Assembly: GCA_030054275.1 (NCBI GenBank)
Contig: JASGCF010000050.1
Location: 1-12,448 of the forward strand
Direction: 5' to 3'
DNA: 12,448 nt
From: Limnohabitans sp.
GTDB lineage: Bacteria; Planctomycetota; Phycisphaerae; Phycisphaerales; SM1A02
In this document: piece by piece, positions 8,401 to 12,448 of the stretch
Position numbering within the stretch: position 1 is the stretch's first letter
Layout of the letters: each line of letters starts with the position of its first letter
Made by a program: the position numbers and the translations under genes
Notes under the pieces: model-generated
The model's database searches: none
What the model was told of the DNA's origin: nothing
Seen by the model: only the letters and a program-made list of their open reading frames with translations

Positions 8401-9485
8401 GCGAAGCTGCATTTCCATCGCGCAATCCTGAAGAAAATCTCGCAGATCTCGAAGCGCAACTTGCCGCAACGCGACATGGTGTGACTGAGGTGCGCACCCT
8501 TCGGCAAGAGTGCGGAAGCGCGTTCGATGCGCTTTGCGAAAGCGAACTTGCGCGTGCGGATCGCGCCATGCAACGCGCCATCGCGCGACTGCGCGATGTG
8601 TTGCACCATCCGTCTGCAACGACTTCAACGCTTCGCGGGCAAGCGCAACTTGATGACGGTTCTTTGATTTGCGCCACGATTCGCGTCGTTGCGGCGCAAA
8701 CCCCGAATACGCCTCGACTCCATATCTCTTTCGCAGGATCGTCGGCTCAACATCCGCGTAGTTTCAACGCTCCCCTTGCTGTCACTCGAGCCGCAACGCT
8801 GTATGCCTTGCGACTTTGGATCGATGAACCGATTCCGATGAACGAAGGCCTACTTCGCTCGGTGGAACTCGAGGTTCCAGAAGGCATGTTGCATCCACGC
8901 TGCGTCGAAGATCCGAGCGAGTGCCCGCCAGTTGTTGCAGGCAATGTCGAAACGAGCCAATCTATTGTTGCGGCACTTCTCGATGCATTCGGCTTTTCGG
9001 CCGAAAGCCAGAGCACGATGAACAACACACTGTTCGGAAACAACACCTCCACAATCTACGAAACTCTTGGCGGTGGCGCGGGCGCCGGCCCAACCTCCGC
9101 CGGTGCAAGTTGCGTGCATGTGCACATGTCGAATACGCGGCTGACCGATATCGATGCTCTTGAGCGTCGCGCGCCAGTCATCATTCGTCGATTTGAAACT
9201 CGGCAAAATTCTGGCGGATACGGCTGTCAGCGTGGCGGCGATGGCTTGATTCGCAGTTACGAGTTTCGCGAACCTGTGTCACTCTCGTTCTTCGGCTCTC
9301 GAAGGCGCTTTGCTCCGCGCGGAGCGTATGGAGGTTGTGATGGCCTCATCGGTACACAGCGTGTCATGCGCAACGGAGTTGAAACAGCGATCGCGGACGG
9401 TGTTTTCTCACTTGAACTTCAACGCGGTGATGTTTTCACCGTTGAAACTCCTGGCGGCGGTGGTTGGGGTACGCCACGCGAATGA
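5442..9485 (+). CDS. Fused HyuA-HyuB 5-oxoprolinase / hydantoinase-type amidohydrolase
   Basis: This 1347-residue protein joins the HyuA (ATP-binding) and HyuB halves, as in eukaryotic OPLAH and many bacterial ATP-dependent 5-oxoprolinases, which convert 5-oxo-L-proline to glutamate. The HyuA half has DTGGTFTD (24-31), STTRGTNALLEG (from about 170), the second ATPase-fold motif FDMGGTSSD (381-389), GGGSI, GPESAGSNPGPACYGRGG and FAFGGAGGQHA. The HyuB half starts near 822 and has GTLIQNAPHVPVHLGALG, NHPAFGGSHLPDVT (from 907), HHAEIGG (940-946), and ends with GGGGWGTP. Two oddities: about 125 residues separate the first phosphate motif from the TNALLE motif, more than in typical HyuA, and an Asp/Glu/Lys-rich insert of about 25 residues interrupts the usual RGxDPR...HTLxAFGGAG segment. 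No strong ribosome binding site precedes the ATG. The gene stands alone, so oxoproline versus hydantoin as substrate is inferred from the fusion and length. Confidence 0.93.
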   Translation: MTHSLATEQLPTTAHALRWRVALDTGGTFTDVVGIDPNGTRHRVKVPSDGSLSATLNTCEITNAGINASFIPAAGLHFPDGFLDDWLLIGHAHTGKRVCAQIRSQRGRRLSLQPHESSDIGAFSLLAHGAALRCVPSSALGVIDAPRLGLHLITRTPLEAELPPIEIRLSTTRGTNALLEGNGARVGVLVSDGLSGVVTIADQTRSDLFARVPTPRKLLAHAVRTLRERTLADGTHALLASDEEIRIACEQLRHEGCDIVVVSLAHALTDNGRETRVAQFVRDLGFPAVAASSLAPHPRLQTRTETAVVAARIAPTLYAFVEDALRSAPRDARSFVFTSAGVLQAAHAFEPRDTLFSGPAGGAVAMQELARKHHVRRALGFDMGGTSSDVSRLADGVIAMRRESCVARATVATPALAIDSIAAGGGSICRVHDGACIVGPESAGSNPGPACYGRGGPLTISDINVLAGRLVCEVGLGNASLVLDRDAAERALASVVEESGIARDTLMESFLDIANARMALAMENLCVRDGVDPRGTSDGKCVDETSDKMRDETVGDLRATDAHTLFAFGGAGGQHACAIAARLGLNHIVFPHAAGFLCASGVLAAQPARIASQPVLKPLASSDRPLREAYEHARMDATHALMRDGFHLFEKSDVSESSTTLAYAALRLGGQEATIEVSYADPASMQREFHARFEELFGYPPPDRVLEVESVRVEVRAGNTRTSQATNETPSLHAPEHAVSPVLPPPPSSTVRMLSRGLWHDARVFERTSLTSGMRLDGPSIIIDAGESVVIDVGWSAVVTPSLDMIAEATTSQPHRSSTAESELFAARLEAIALGMGHILERTALSPNIRDRLDFSCAILDASGTLIQNAPHVPVHLGALGMCTRLVIENLAMQRLDLCEGDVAVTNHPAFGGSHLPDVTTIAPIFVEGRRVAFVAVRAHHAEIGGTRPGSFPPDARCLAEEGVVLAPFLAVERGSFQREACRARFSEAAFPSRNPEENLADLEAQLAATRHGVTEVRTLRQECGSAFDALCESELARADRAMQRAIARLRDVLHHPSATTSTLRGQAQLDDGSLICATIRVVAAQTPNTPRLHISFAGSSAQHPRSFNAPLAVTRAATLYALRLWIDEPIPMNEGLLRSVELEVPEGMLHPRCVEDPSECPPVVAGNVETSQSIVAALLDAFGFSAESQSTMNNTLFGNNTSTIYETLGGGAGAGPTSAGASCVHVHMSNTRLTDIDALERRAPVIIRRFETRQNSGGYGCQRGGDGLIRSYEFREPVSLSFFGSRRRFAPRGAYGGCDGLIGTQRVMRNGVETAIADGVFSLELQRGDVFTVETPGGGGWGTPRE

Positions 9486-9535
9486 AGTACGCCCCTCGTT
9501 CGAAGCAGCCGGTCGTTTGAAGAAAACTTCGTGAT

Positions 9536-10366
9536 TTACGGCGTTCGTTGTGGAACACGCGCAGCAAGATGGATGCGCTCGATGGAGCGTGCGCGACCCG
9601 TCGCGAGATCGATTTCGACCAATGCACCTTGCACAGCTTCGCCGCCGGAACCCATATCAAACGGCACATGTACACCCGTCGTAAAGTGCTTCAGCACTGC
9701 ATCGGTTCGTCGACCGATGACGCTGTCGTGGGGACCTGTCATTCCGACATCGGTTTGAAACGCGGTGCCGCTGCGAAGAATGCGCTCGTCTGCAGTCGGC
9801 ACATGCGTGTGGGTACCAAGCACCGCGGCGACGCGACCATCAAGGTGATGCGCAAGGGCAGCCTTCTCGCTGGTGACTTCCATATGCGCTTCGACCAAAA
9901 CGATCGGATTGCGCTCAGGCATCGCAGCGAGCAATTGGTCTGCGCATTCAAACGGATCGTTCGCCTGCACCGACCCGATGTGAATTCGACCAAGCAGCGT
10001 GATCACAAAAAGATCGCGCGCGCAACGCTCATCCGCGGGAATACGAATGACGCGCTTTCCTGGCGTTCTGGCTGAGAGGTTGGCCGGGCGCGAAACTGCT
10101 TTCGAGGGGTCGTCGAGATACGGAATAATTTTCGCTTCGCGAAAGGCATGGTCGCCCAGTGTGCACGCGTCGATACCCATGCGTCGAAACTGATCGAAGA
10201 GTTCTGGTGTCAGTCCAGAGCCGTTGCGCGCGTTCTCGGCATTCGCCACGATTCGATCGGGCTTGAATCGCTCGCGCAAAACAGGCAATTGCTGATCGAG
10301 CGCCATTCGTCCAGGCGCACCGTTGATGTCGCCAAGGAAGGCCAAACGAAGGGTAGCTTGGGGCAT
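9536..10366 (-). CDS. TIGR00282/YmdB-type metallophosphoesterase
   Basis: This is a dimetal phosphoesterase of the family containing Bacillus YmdB, a cyclic-nucleotide phosphodiesterase affecting RNA turnover and community behaviour. From the ATG at 10366 it has 276 residues (YmdB has 264). Ligand positions line up by spacing: Asp13 in FLGDINGAPGR, Glu44-Asn45 in NAENARNG, Asp72-His73 in LGDHAF, His161 in EAHMEVTSEK, and His186 and His188 in GTHTHVPTAD, followed by TDVGMTGPHDSVIG. The notable change is Asp72, where YmdB and most metallophosphoesterases have Asn in a GNH motif. An ATG at 10417 would add 17 residues that look unlike the family; neither start has a clear ribosome binding site, and 10366 was chosen because the family begins just before the first catalytic Asp. 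The gene converges on the oxoprolinase gene across 50 bp with no convincing terminator. Confidence 0.92.
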   Translation of the reverse strand: MPQATLRLAFLGDINGAPGRMALDQQLPVLRERFKPDRIVANAENARNGSGLTPELFDQFRRMGIDACTLGDHAFREAKIIPYLDDPSKAVSRPANLSARTPGKRVIRIPADERCARDLFVITLLGRIHIGSVQANDPFECADQLLAAMPERNPIVLVEAHMEVTSEKAALAHHLDGRVAAVLGTHTHVPTADERILRSGTAFQTDVGMTGPHDSVIGRRTDAVLKHFTTGVHVPFDMGSGGEAVQGALVEIDLATGRARSIERIHLAARVPQRTP

Positions 10367-10449
10367 TTGGGTCACAGGGTAACGGGACCAATCCCTGCCA
10401 AGCGGGCGATCGGCCATGCGAGTTTCAATTGAATTCGCAAAGACCCGAC

Positions 10450-10476
10450 TTGATCGATCCTTGATCGTGTTACACT
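10450..10476 (+). promoter_or_regulatory. Possible extended -10 promoter
   Basis: TTGATC (10450-10455) is followed 15 bp later by TACACT (10471-10476), which carries an upstream TGT (10468-10470) as in extended -10 promoters. It would start transcription near 10483, about 30 bp before the GTG at 10513 that has a good ribosome binding site. The spacing is short and the region is rich in GATC-containing repeats, so a chance match is possible. Confidence 0.3.
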
Positions 10477-10500
10477 TGGTGGGTCTTGATCACGAAGCGC

Positions 10501-10506
10501 GGGGAG
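10501..10506 (+). promoter_or_regulatory. Ribosome binding site before the Tat-like reading frame
   Basis: GGGGAG lies six bases before the GTG at 10513, an ideal spacing. Most genes in this window lack such a sequence, so its presence here is one of the main reasons to take the following reading frame seriously. Confidence 0.45.
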
Positions 10507-10554
10507 AATTGCGTGGCGAACTTGGTTCGTCGGGACTTCTTCACGGTGGCCGCT

Positions 10555-10606
10555 GGCATGAGTTTCTGGCATGAGTTTCTCGTTTGGGTTTCTCGTTTAG
10601 GTTTTT
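10555..10606 (+). repeat. Four decaying 13-nt tandem units
   Basis: Units start at 10555, 10568, 10581 and 10594. The first two are identical (GGCATGAGTTTCT); the third and fourth (CGTTTGGGTTTCT and CGTTTAGGTTTTT) share the G(G/A)GTTT(C/T)T core. The pattern suggests successive slippage duplications. Confidence 0.7.
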
Positions 10607-10689
10607 CGTGCACCCCTCACTCATCCCTTCGTCACCGCTCCCTCAACCCTTCTTCGTGCCAAGATTGTTCCGGTGACAACGCGCTCGGC

Positions 10690-10711
10690 GCATGTTGGAC
10701 GCATGTTGGGC
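10690..10711 (+). repeat. Tandem 11-nt duplication
   Basis: GCATGTTGGAC (10690-10700) is followed directly by GCATGTTGGGC (10701-10711), one base different. It lies in the gene-poor stretch between the phosphoesterase and DUF3553 genes. Confidence 0.6.
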
Positions 10712-10819
10712 CTGATCTCCGGATCACAGTCTCCATACGCGCTCAACACGCACCCGATCCGTACAGTTTCCACACTCCTGATGCGCAAGTTGGTGGATAC
10801 CGCTTGGCGTATCTCGGAG

Positions 10820-10862
10820 CATGACCGGAACATGACCGGAGCATGATGCAGTCATGATCCCG
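10820..10862 (+). repeat. CATGA-based 11-nt tandem repeat
   Basis: CATGACCGGAA (10820-10830), CATGACCGGAG (10831-10841), CATGATGCAGT (10842-10852) and CATGATCCCG (10853-10862) follow one another with an 11-nt period, near one helical turn. It lies about 90 bp upstream of the DUF3553 gene. It could be a run of operator-like half-sites or a slippage product; the sequence does not decide. Confidence 0.6.
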
Positions 10863-10950
10863 CGTTTCACGCTATCGATCTGAGGGCACATTGCGAAGTC
10901 GAACGATTTCGCGACAGACCCCGAGAGACTTGCTTTCGAGTTGTTTCCTT

Positions 10951-11601
10951 ATGAGTCATCCCAGCAGTTCGCAAACCCCTTCGAAATCGACGACAGCGAT
11001 GTACACCCAAGGTATGCAGGTCCGGCATAAGCAGCGCCCCGAGTGGGGTGGCGGCACCATCAATCGCGTCGAGACGCTGACGCGCGGCGGGCTGCGCGAC
11101 CAGCGCCTGTGGATCAAGTTCGCCAACGCGGGGTTGAAGACACTGCTCGCAAGCGGCGCGGATCTTGAGATCGTCGAGGGCACAGGCGCTGCAGAACACA
11201 CATTCGCAGCGCGCGAAATCGCGACGGAAGCTGGTTGGCTTGGCGAGATCACAAAGCGAAAGCCCGAACAAGCGATGGCGGAACTGCCGCCCGATGCAAC
11301 CGATCCCTTCCTCACCCCTGAGCGTCGACTCCGGAACCTCTTGGGACTTTTCCGCTTTGACGGAAGCGCCAAACTCATTGATTGGGCGGTCGCCCAATCG
11401 GGGCTTGATGACCCGCTGTCGCGATTCACACGCATCGAACTCGAAGCGTTCTACAAAGAATGGTCGCGAGACCGCGATGTTGCGCTTTGGAGACTCGTCT
11501 CTGACTTCCGCAAGCGTCGGGTTTCGATCGACGCACTGATGGTCGATGCGCCGAAAGCAGCACTCTCAACGCTCCAGCGCTTTGAAAAGGCGCGCGCGTA
11601 A
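10951..11601 (+). CDS. DUF3553 domain protein of unknown function
   Basis: This is a 216-residue protein from the ATG at 10951. Its N-terminal half (about 17-75) matches the DUF3553 pattern: MQVRHKQRPEWGGGTINRVE, then a long polar turn, then WIKFANAGLKTLL and DLEIVE, a small beta-barrel-like module also found at the C-terminus of some UvrD-type helicases and resembling KOW/Tudor-like folds. The C-terminal part (about 110-216) is alpha-helical by composition, contains DPFLTPERRLRNLLGLFRFDG and ends with several basic helices; I do not recognise it. The role may be nucleic-acid or protein binding, but this is inference. There is no strong ribosome binding site. The ATG at 10999 (MYTQGMQV) is an alternative that would remove a Ser/Thr-rich leader of 16 residues, and a TTG at 10891 is unlikely. 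Downstream lies a long regulatory gap, so it is probably a single-gene unit. Confidence 0.85.
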   Translation: MSHPSSSQTPSKSTTAMYTQGMQVRHKQRPEWGGGTINRVETLTRGGLRDQRLWIKFANAGLKTLLASGADLEIVEGTGAAEHTFAAREIATEAGWLGEITKRKPEQAMAELPPDATDPFLTPERRLRNLLGLFRFDGSAKLIDWAVAQSGLDDPLSRFTRIELEAFYKEWSRDRDVALWRLVSDFRKRRVSIDALMVDAPKAALSTLQRFEKARA

Positions 11602-11662
11602 AGTCGGCGCGCCCGCGCGAAGCCCCGCCACAACGCCCGCGACGCGACCGCTCCACTGAACA

Positions 11663-11740
11663 CTGTTGCAACAGCGCTGTCGAGTGTTGTTGCATGACTG
11701 CAACAGGAGTGCTCCGTCCGCGCAACAGTTCACGCAACAG
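11663..11740 (+). promoter_or_regulatory. GCAACAG repeat cluster, candidate activator-binding enhancer
   Basis: GCAACAG occurs at 11668, 11700, 11722 and 11734, so starts are 32, 22 and 12 bp apart, roughly three, two and one helical turns. The first copy is part of a perfect 12-bp palindrome CTGTTGCAACAG (11663-11674). The second forms an inverted repeat TGTTGC-N6-GCAACA (11688-11705). The cluster lies about 150-225 bp upstream of the start site predicted for the sigma-54 promoter at 11863, the usual distance for bacterial enhancer-binding proteins. The TGT...ACA half-sites recall such activators, but no activator is encoded in the window. Confidence 0.55.
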
Positions 11741-11862
11741 CCCGCGTAAACCGAATCGCGCCGAGATGTCTGGTATTGGCCTGTATCGGCGGGGGCGAGA
11801 AAATAGAGCGTTTGTGGCTCTTGGTCGCGGTGCGTTCTTCGCTCCGAGCCCTGCTCCAAGAC

Positions 11863-11878
11863 TGGCATGCGCGTTGCA
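11863..11878 (+). promoter_or_regulatory. Sigma-54 (-24/-12) promoter
   Basis: TGGCATGCGCGTTGCA fits the RpoN consensus TGGCAYG-N4-TTGCW at every defined position, with GG at 11864-11865 and GC at 11876-11877 at the required 10-bp spacing. It predicts a transcription start near the G at 11889, 44 bp before the GTG of the coiled-coil gene. Orientation, distance and the upstream repeat cluster all fit. The match is by eye, with no binding data. Confidence 0.65.
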
Positions 11879-11918
11879 ATCTCCTCCCGTCAAGCGAACG
11901 CTCGACAACACAACCAAA

Positions 11919-11930
11919 GAGGAGAAGGAA
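11919..11930 (+). promoter_or_regulatory. Strong ribosome binding site
   Basis: GAGGAG (11919-11924) followed by AAGGAA sits just before the GTG at 11933. This decides the start: the longer frame from 11867 would run through the promoter and give an N-terminus with no relation to the rest of the protein. Confidence 0.75.
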
Positions 11931-11932
11931 CC

Positions 11933-12253
11933 GTGGACGAGATCAACTTCCAAGAGAAGATGAACCAAATTCTTGATCGCATTCGCGAATTGCCAGCGGG
12001 CAAATCGGCGGAGACTGCAGACACCATCGACGCAGCAACAGCGCGTCGTGAGCGCGTGCAAAGCTCGGTCAACGAGTTGCAAGAAGCGCTTGATTACCTG
12101 CGCCTGAGCGTCAAGTACTTGGTGTTTGATCTCGAAGCGACCCGTCGCGAGAACGCCTACCTTCGCCGCATGATCGAGCAATCGAATCGCGAGCGCGAGC
12201 GAAACCAGCGTCCAGAGGAAGATCGCAGCGACGAGGGAAACAACTGGGAATAA
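11933..12253 (+). CDS. Small coiled-coil protein of unknown function
   Basis: This is a 106-residue acidic/basic protein starting at GTG. No enzyme domain is seen. It begins DEINFQEKMNQILDRIRELPAG, followed by an Ala/Thr/Asp-rich segment, then a long helix from about 42 to 90 with heptad-like leucines (SSVNELQEALDYLRLSVKYL and VFDLEATRRENAYLRRMIEQ), and ends in a charged Arg/Glu/Asn tail. This suggests a dimerising coiled coil acting as a scaffold or adaptor. I have a vague impression of similar small conserved proteins in planctomycetes but cannot name a family. No signal peptide or membrane segment is present, so it is cytoplasmic. Regulation is the striking part: a sigma-54-type promoter and a strong ribosome binding site precede it, pointing to conditional expression under an enhancer-binding activator. 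Confidence 0.82.
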   Translation: MDEINFQEKMNQILDRIRELPAGKSAETADTIDAATARRERVQSSVNELQEALDYLRLSVKYLVFDLEATRRENAYLRRMIEQSNRERERNQRPEEDRSDEGNNWE

Positions 12254-12316
12254 CAGACTTCAGGTCCCGGCCGTCGAAAGGACGAATCGACGGTTGCCAT
12301 GTGAGGGAGGTTCTGC

Positions 12317-12421
12317 TTGAGGGGCGAACTTTCAGCGAGGTTCTGGTGCATTGCAACGCTCCTTGCGATGGCATCAGAACGAGGGCCGATCCGGTTCGGG
12401 GCGGGCGCAAGCCCGCCCTGA
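12317..12421 (+). CDS. Possible 34-residue peptide ORF
   Basis: TTG at 12317 follows AGGGAGG (12304-12310) by six bases and opens a 34-codon frame with a basic start (LRGELSARFW), a short hydrophobic part (CIATLLAMAS) and a Gly/Pro-rich end. The stop at 12419-12421 falls just beyond a GC-rich hairpin. It could be a leader or small secreted peptide, or chance; the start codon is rare and another frame also stays open here to the window's end. Confidence 0.2.
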   Translation: MRGELSARFWCIATLLAMASERGPIRFGAGASPP

Positions 12422-12430
12422 CTCATTTTT
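12399..12430 (+). terminator. GC-rich hairpin with T-tract, probable terminator
   Basis: GGGCGGGC (12399-12406), a GCAA tetraloop (12407-12410) and GCCCGCCC (12411-12418) form a perfect 8-bp stem, followed after seven bases by TTTTT (12426-12430). It fits an intrinsic terminator for the coiled-coil gene 145 bp upstream. The gap before the T-tract is longer than ideal, and such GGGCGGGC-GCAA palindromes also occur as dispersed intergenic repeats, so that is the alternative reading. Confidence 0.55.
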
Positions 12431-12448
12431 CGTTCGATGCTCCGTGCC

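Larger units (their letters stand above)
10513..10824 (+). pseudogene. Possible decayed gene start with Tat-like signal
   Basis: No family is recognised. From the GTG at 10513 the frame encodes VANLVRRDFFTVAAGMS, which closely resembles the twin-arginine (RRDFF) start of exported planctomycetal and other bacterial proteins. It then runs 103 codons to TGA at 10822-10824, but the rest has no clear hydrophobic core and an unconvincing Ser/His/Pro-rich composition. A 13-nt unit is exactly duplicated right after the signal motif (10555-10580), which would shift the frame. Removing one copy gives a more signal-like GMSFSFGFLV but then meets TAG (10598-10600); beyond it that frame stays open to about 10846. 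This could be the truncated 5' end of a lost Tat-exported protein, a short real protein, or chance. The good ribosome binding site and possible promoter argue against pure chance. Confidence 0.3.
11602..11932 (+). other. Intergenic regulatory region upstream of the coiled-coil gene
   Basis: This 331-bp stretch has no convincing gene. Its first 60 bp are GC-rich with CGCGCG and GGCGCGCC runs after the DUF3553 stop but no terminator with a T-tract. It then holds the GCAACAG repeat cluster, about 120 bp without clear motifs, the sigma-54-type promoter, a short leader and a strong ribosome binding site. A long antisense frame crosses it but looks like a shadow of high-GC coding DNA. Confidence 0.6.

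Noticed and set aside
7905..8609. 234-codon minus-strand frame inside the oxoprolinase gene
   Set aside because: It is opposite highly conserved HyuB motifs and has no recognisable protein features; a shadow frame.
9486..9535. GAAGAAAACTTC hairpin as a bidirectional terminator between convergent genes
   Set aside because: The stem is only 4 bp and has no T-tract.
10440..10488. AAGACCC ... GGGTCTT inverted repeat as an operator or attenuator
   Set aside because: Only 7 bp pair across a loop of over 30 bases, so it is too weak to call, though it flanks the possible promoter.
10601..10846. Second open frame in the gene-poor stretch ending LVDTAWRISEHDRNMTGA
   Set aside because: It has no start with a ribosome binding site and no known family; mentioned only as the possible continuation of the broken Tat-like frame.
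11881..11924. CTCCTC (11881) pairing with the GAGGAG ribosome binding site as a translational switch
   Set aside because: The CTCCTC lies upstream of the start site predicted from the sigma-54 promoter, so it would not be in the transcript. It would regain interest if the start were mapped upstream.
11426..12181. 251-codon minus-strand frame spanning the DUF3553 end, the intergenic region and the coiled-coil gene
   Set aside because: It is opposite two better-supported genes and composed of Arg/Cys/Ser-rich sequence typical of antisense reading.

Overview
The window reads as a Gram-negative bacterial chromosome segment of moderately high GC. Most genes lack a strong Shine-Dalgarno sequence. 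The gene set fits Planctomycetota best, perhaps a Phycisphaerae-like lineage: a Kdo transferase (so LPS-type lipid A), a long fused 5-oxoprolinase with an enlarged N-terminal region, a YmdB-type phosphoesterase and a DUF3553 protein. This placement is inferred from remembered family traits, not from a search.

Layout. Positions 1-1364 (+) hold the C-terminal two thirds of RecG helicase. Facing it on the minus strand is a tight three-gene cluster, read from right to left: a TlpA-like thioredoxin lipoprotein (5406-4606), Kdo transferase kdtA/waaA (4594-3212) and the X-family DNA polymerase/PHP exonuclease polX (3199-1427). The two junctions are 11-12 bp, so one transcript is likely, although the functions (redox, envelope, DNA repair) are unrelated. 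Divergent from it, with 35 bp between start codons, is a 1347-residue fused HyuA-HyuB 5-oxoprolinase (5442-9485, +). It converges on a TIGR00282/YmdB-type metallophosphoesterase (minus strand, start 10366 or 10417, end 9536).

The right end is less ordinary. About 580 bp between the phosphoesterase and the DUF3553 gene contain a possible promoter, a good ribosome binding site, a Tat-like start of a reading frame, and several 11- and 13-nt tandem duplications. This looks like a decayed or very young gene. After the DUF3553 gene (10951-11601) comes a 331-bp intergenic region with four GCAACAG copies, partly arranged as inverted repeats. They lie about 150-220 bp upstream of a near-perfect sigma-54 (-24/-12) promoter, which in turn precedes a small coiled-coil protein gene (11933-12253) with a strong ribosome binding site. 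The window ends with a GC-rich hairpin plus T-tract and a possible 34-codon ORF.

The strongest lead is this sigma-54 promoter with its repeat cluster and small coiled-coil protein: an apparently activator-controlled gene of unknown function. No CRISPR array, transposase, rRNA or tRNA was recognised.
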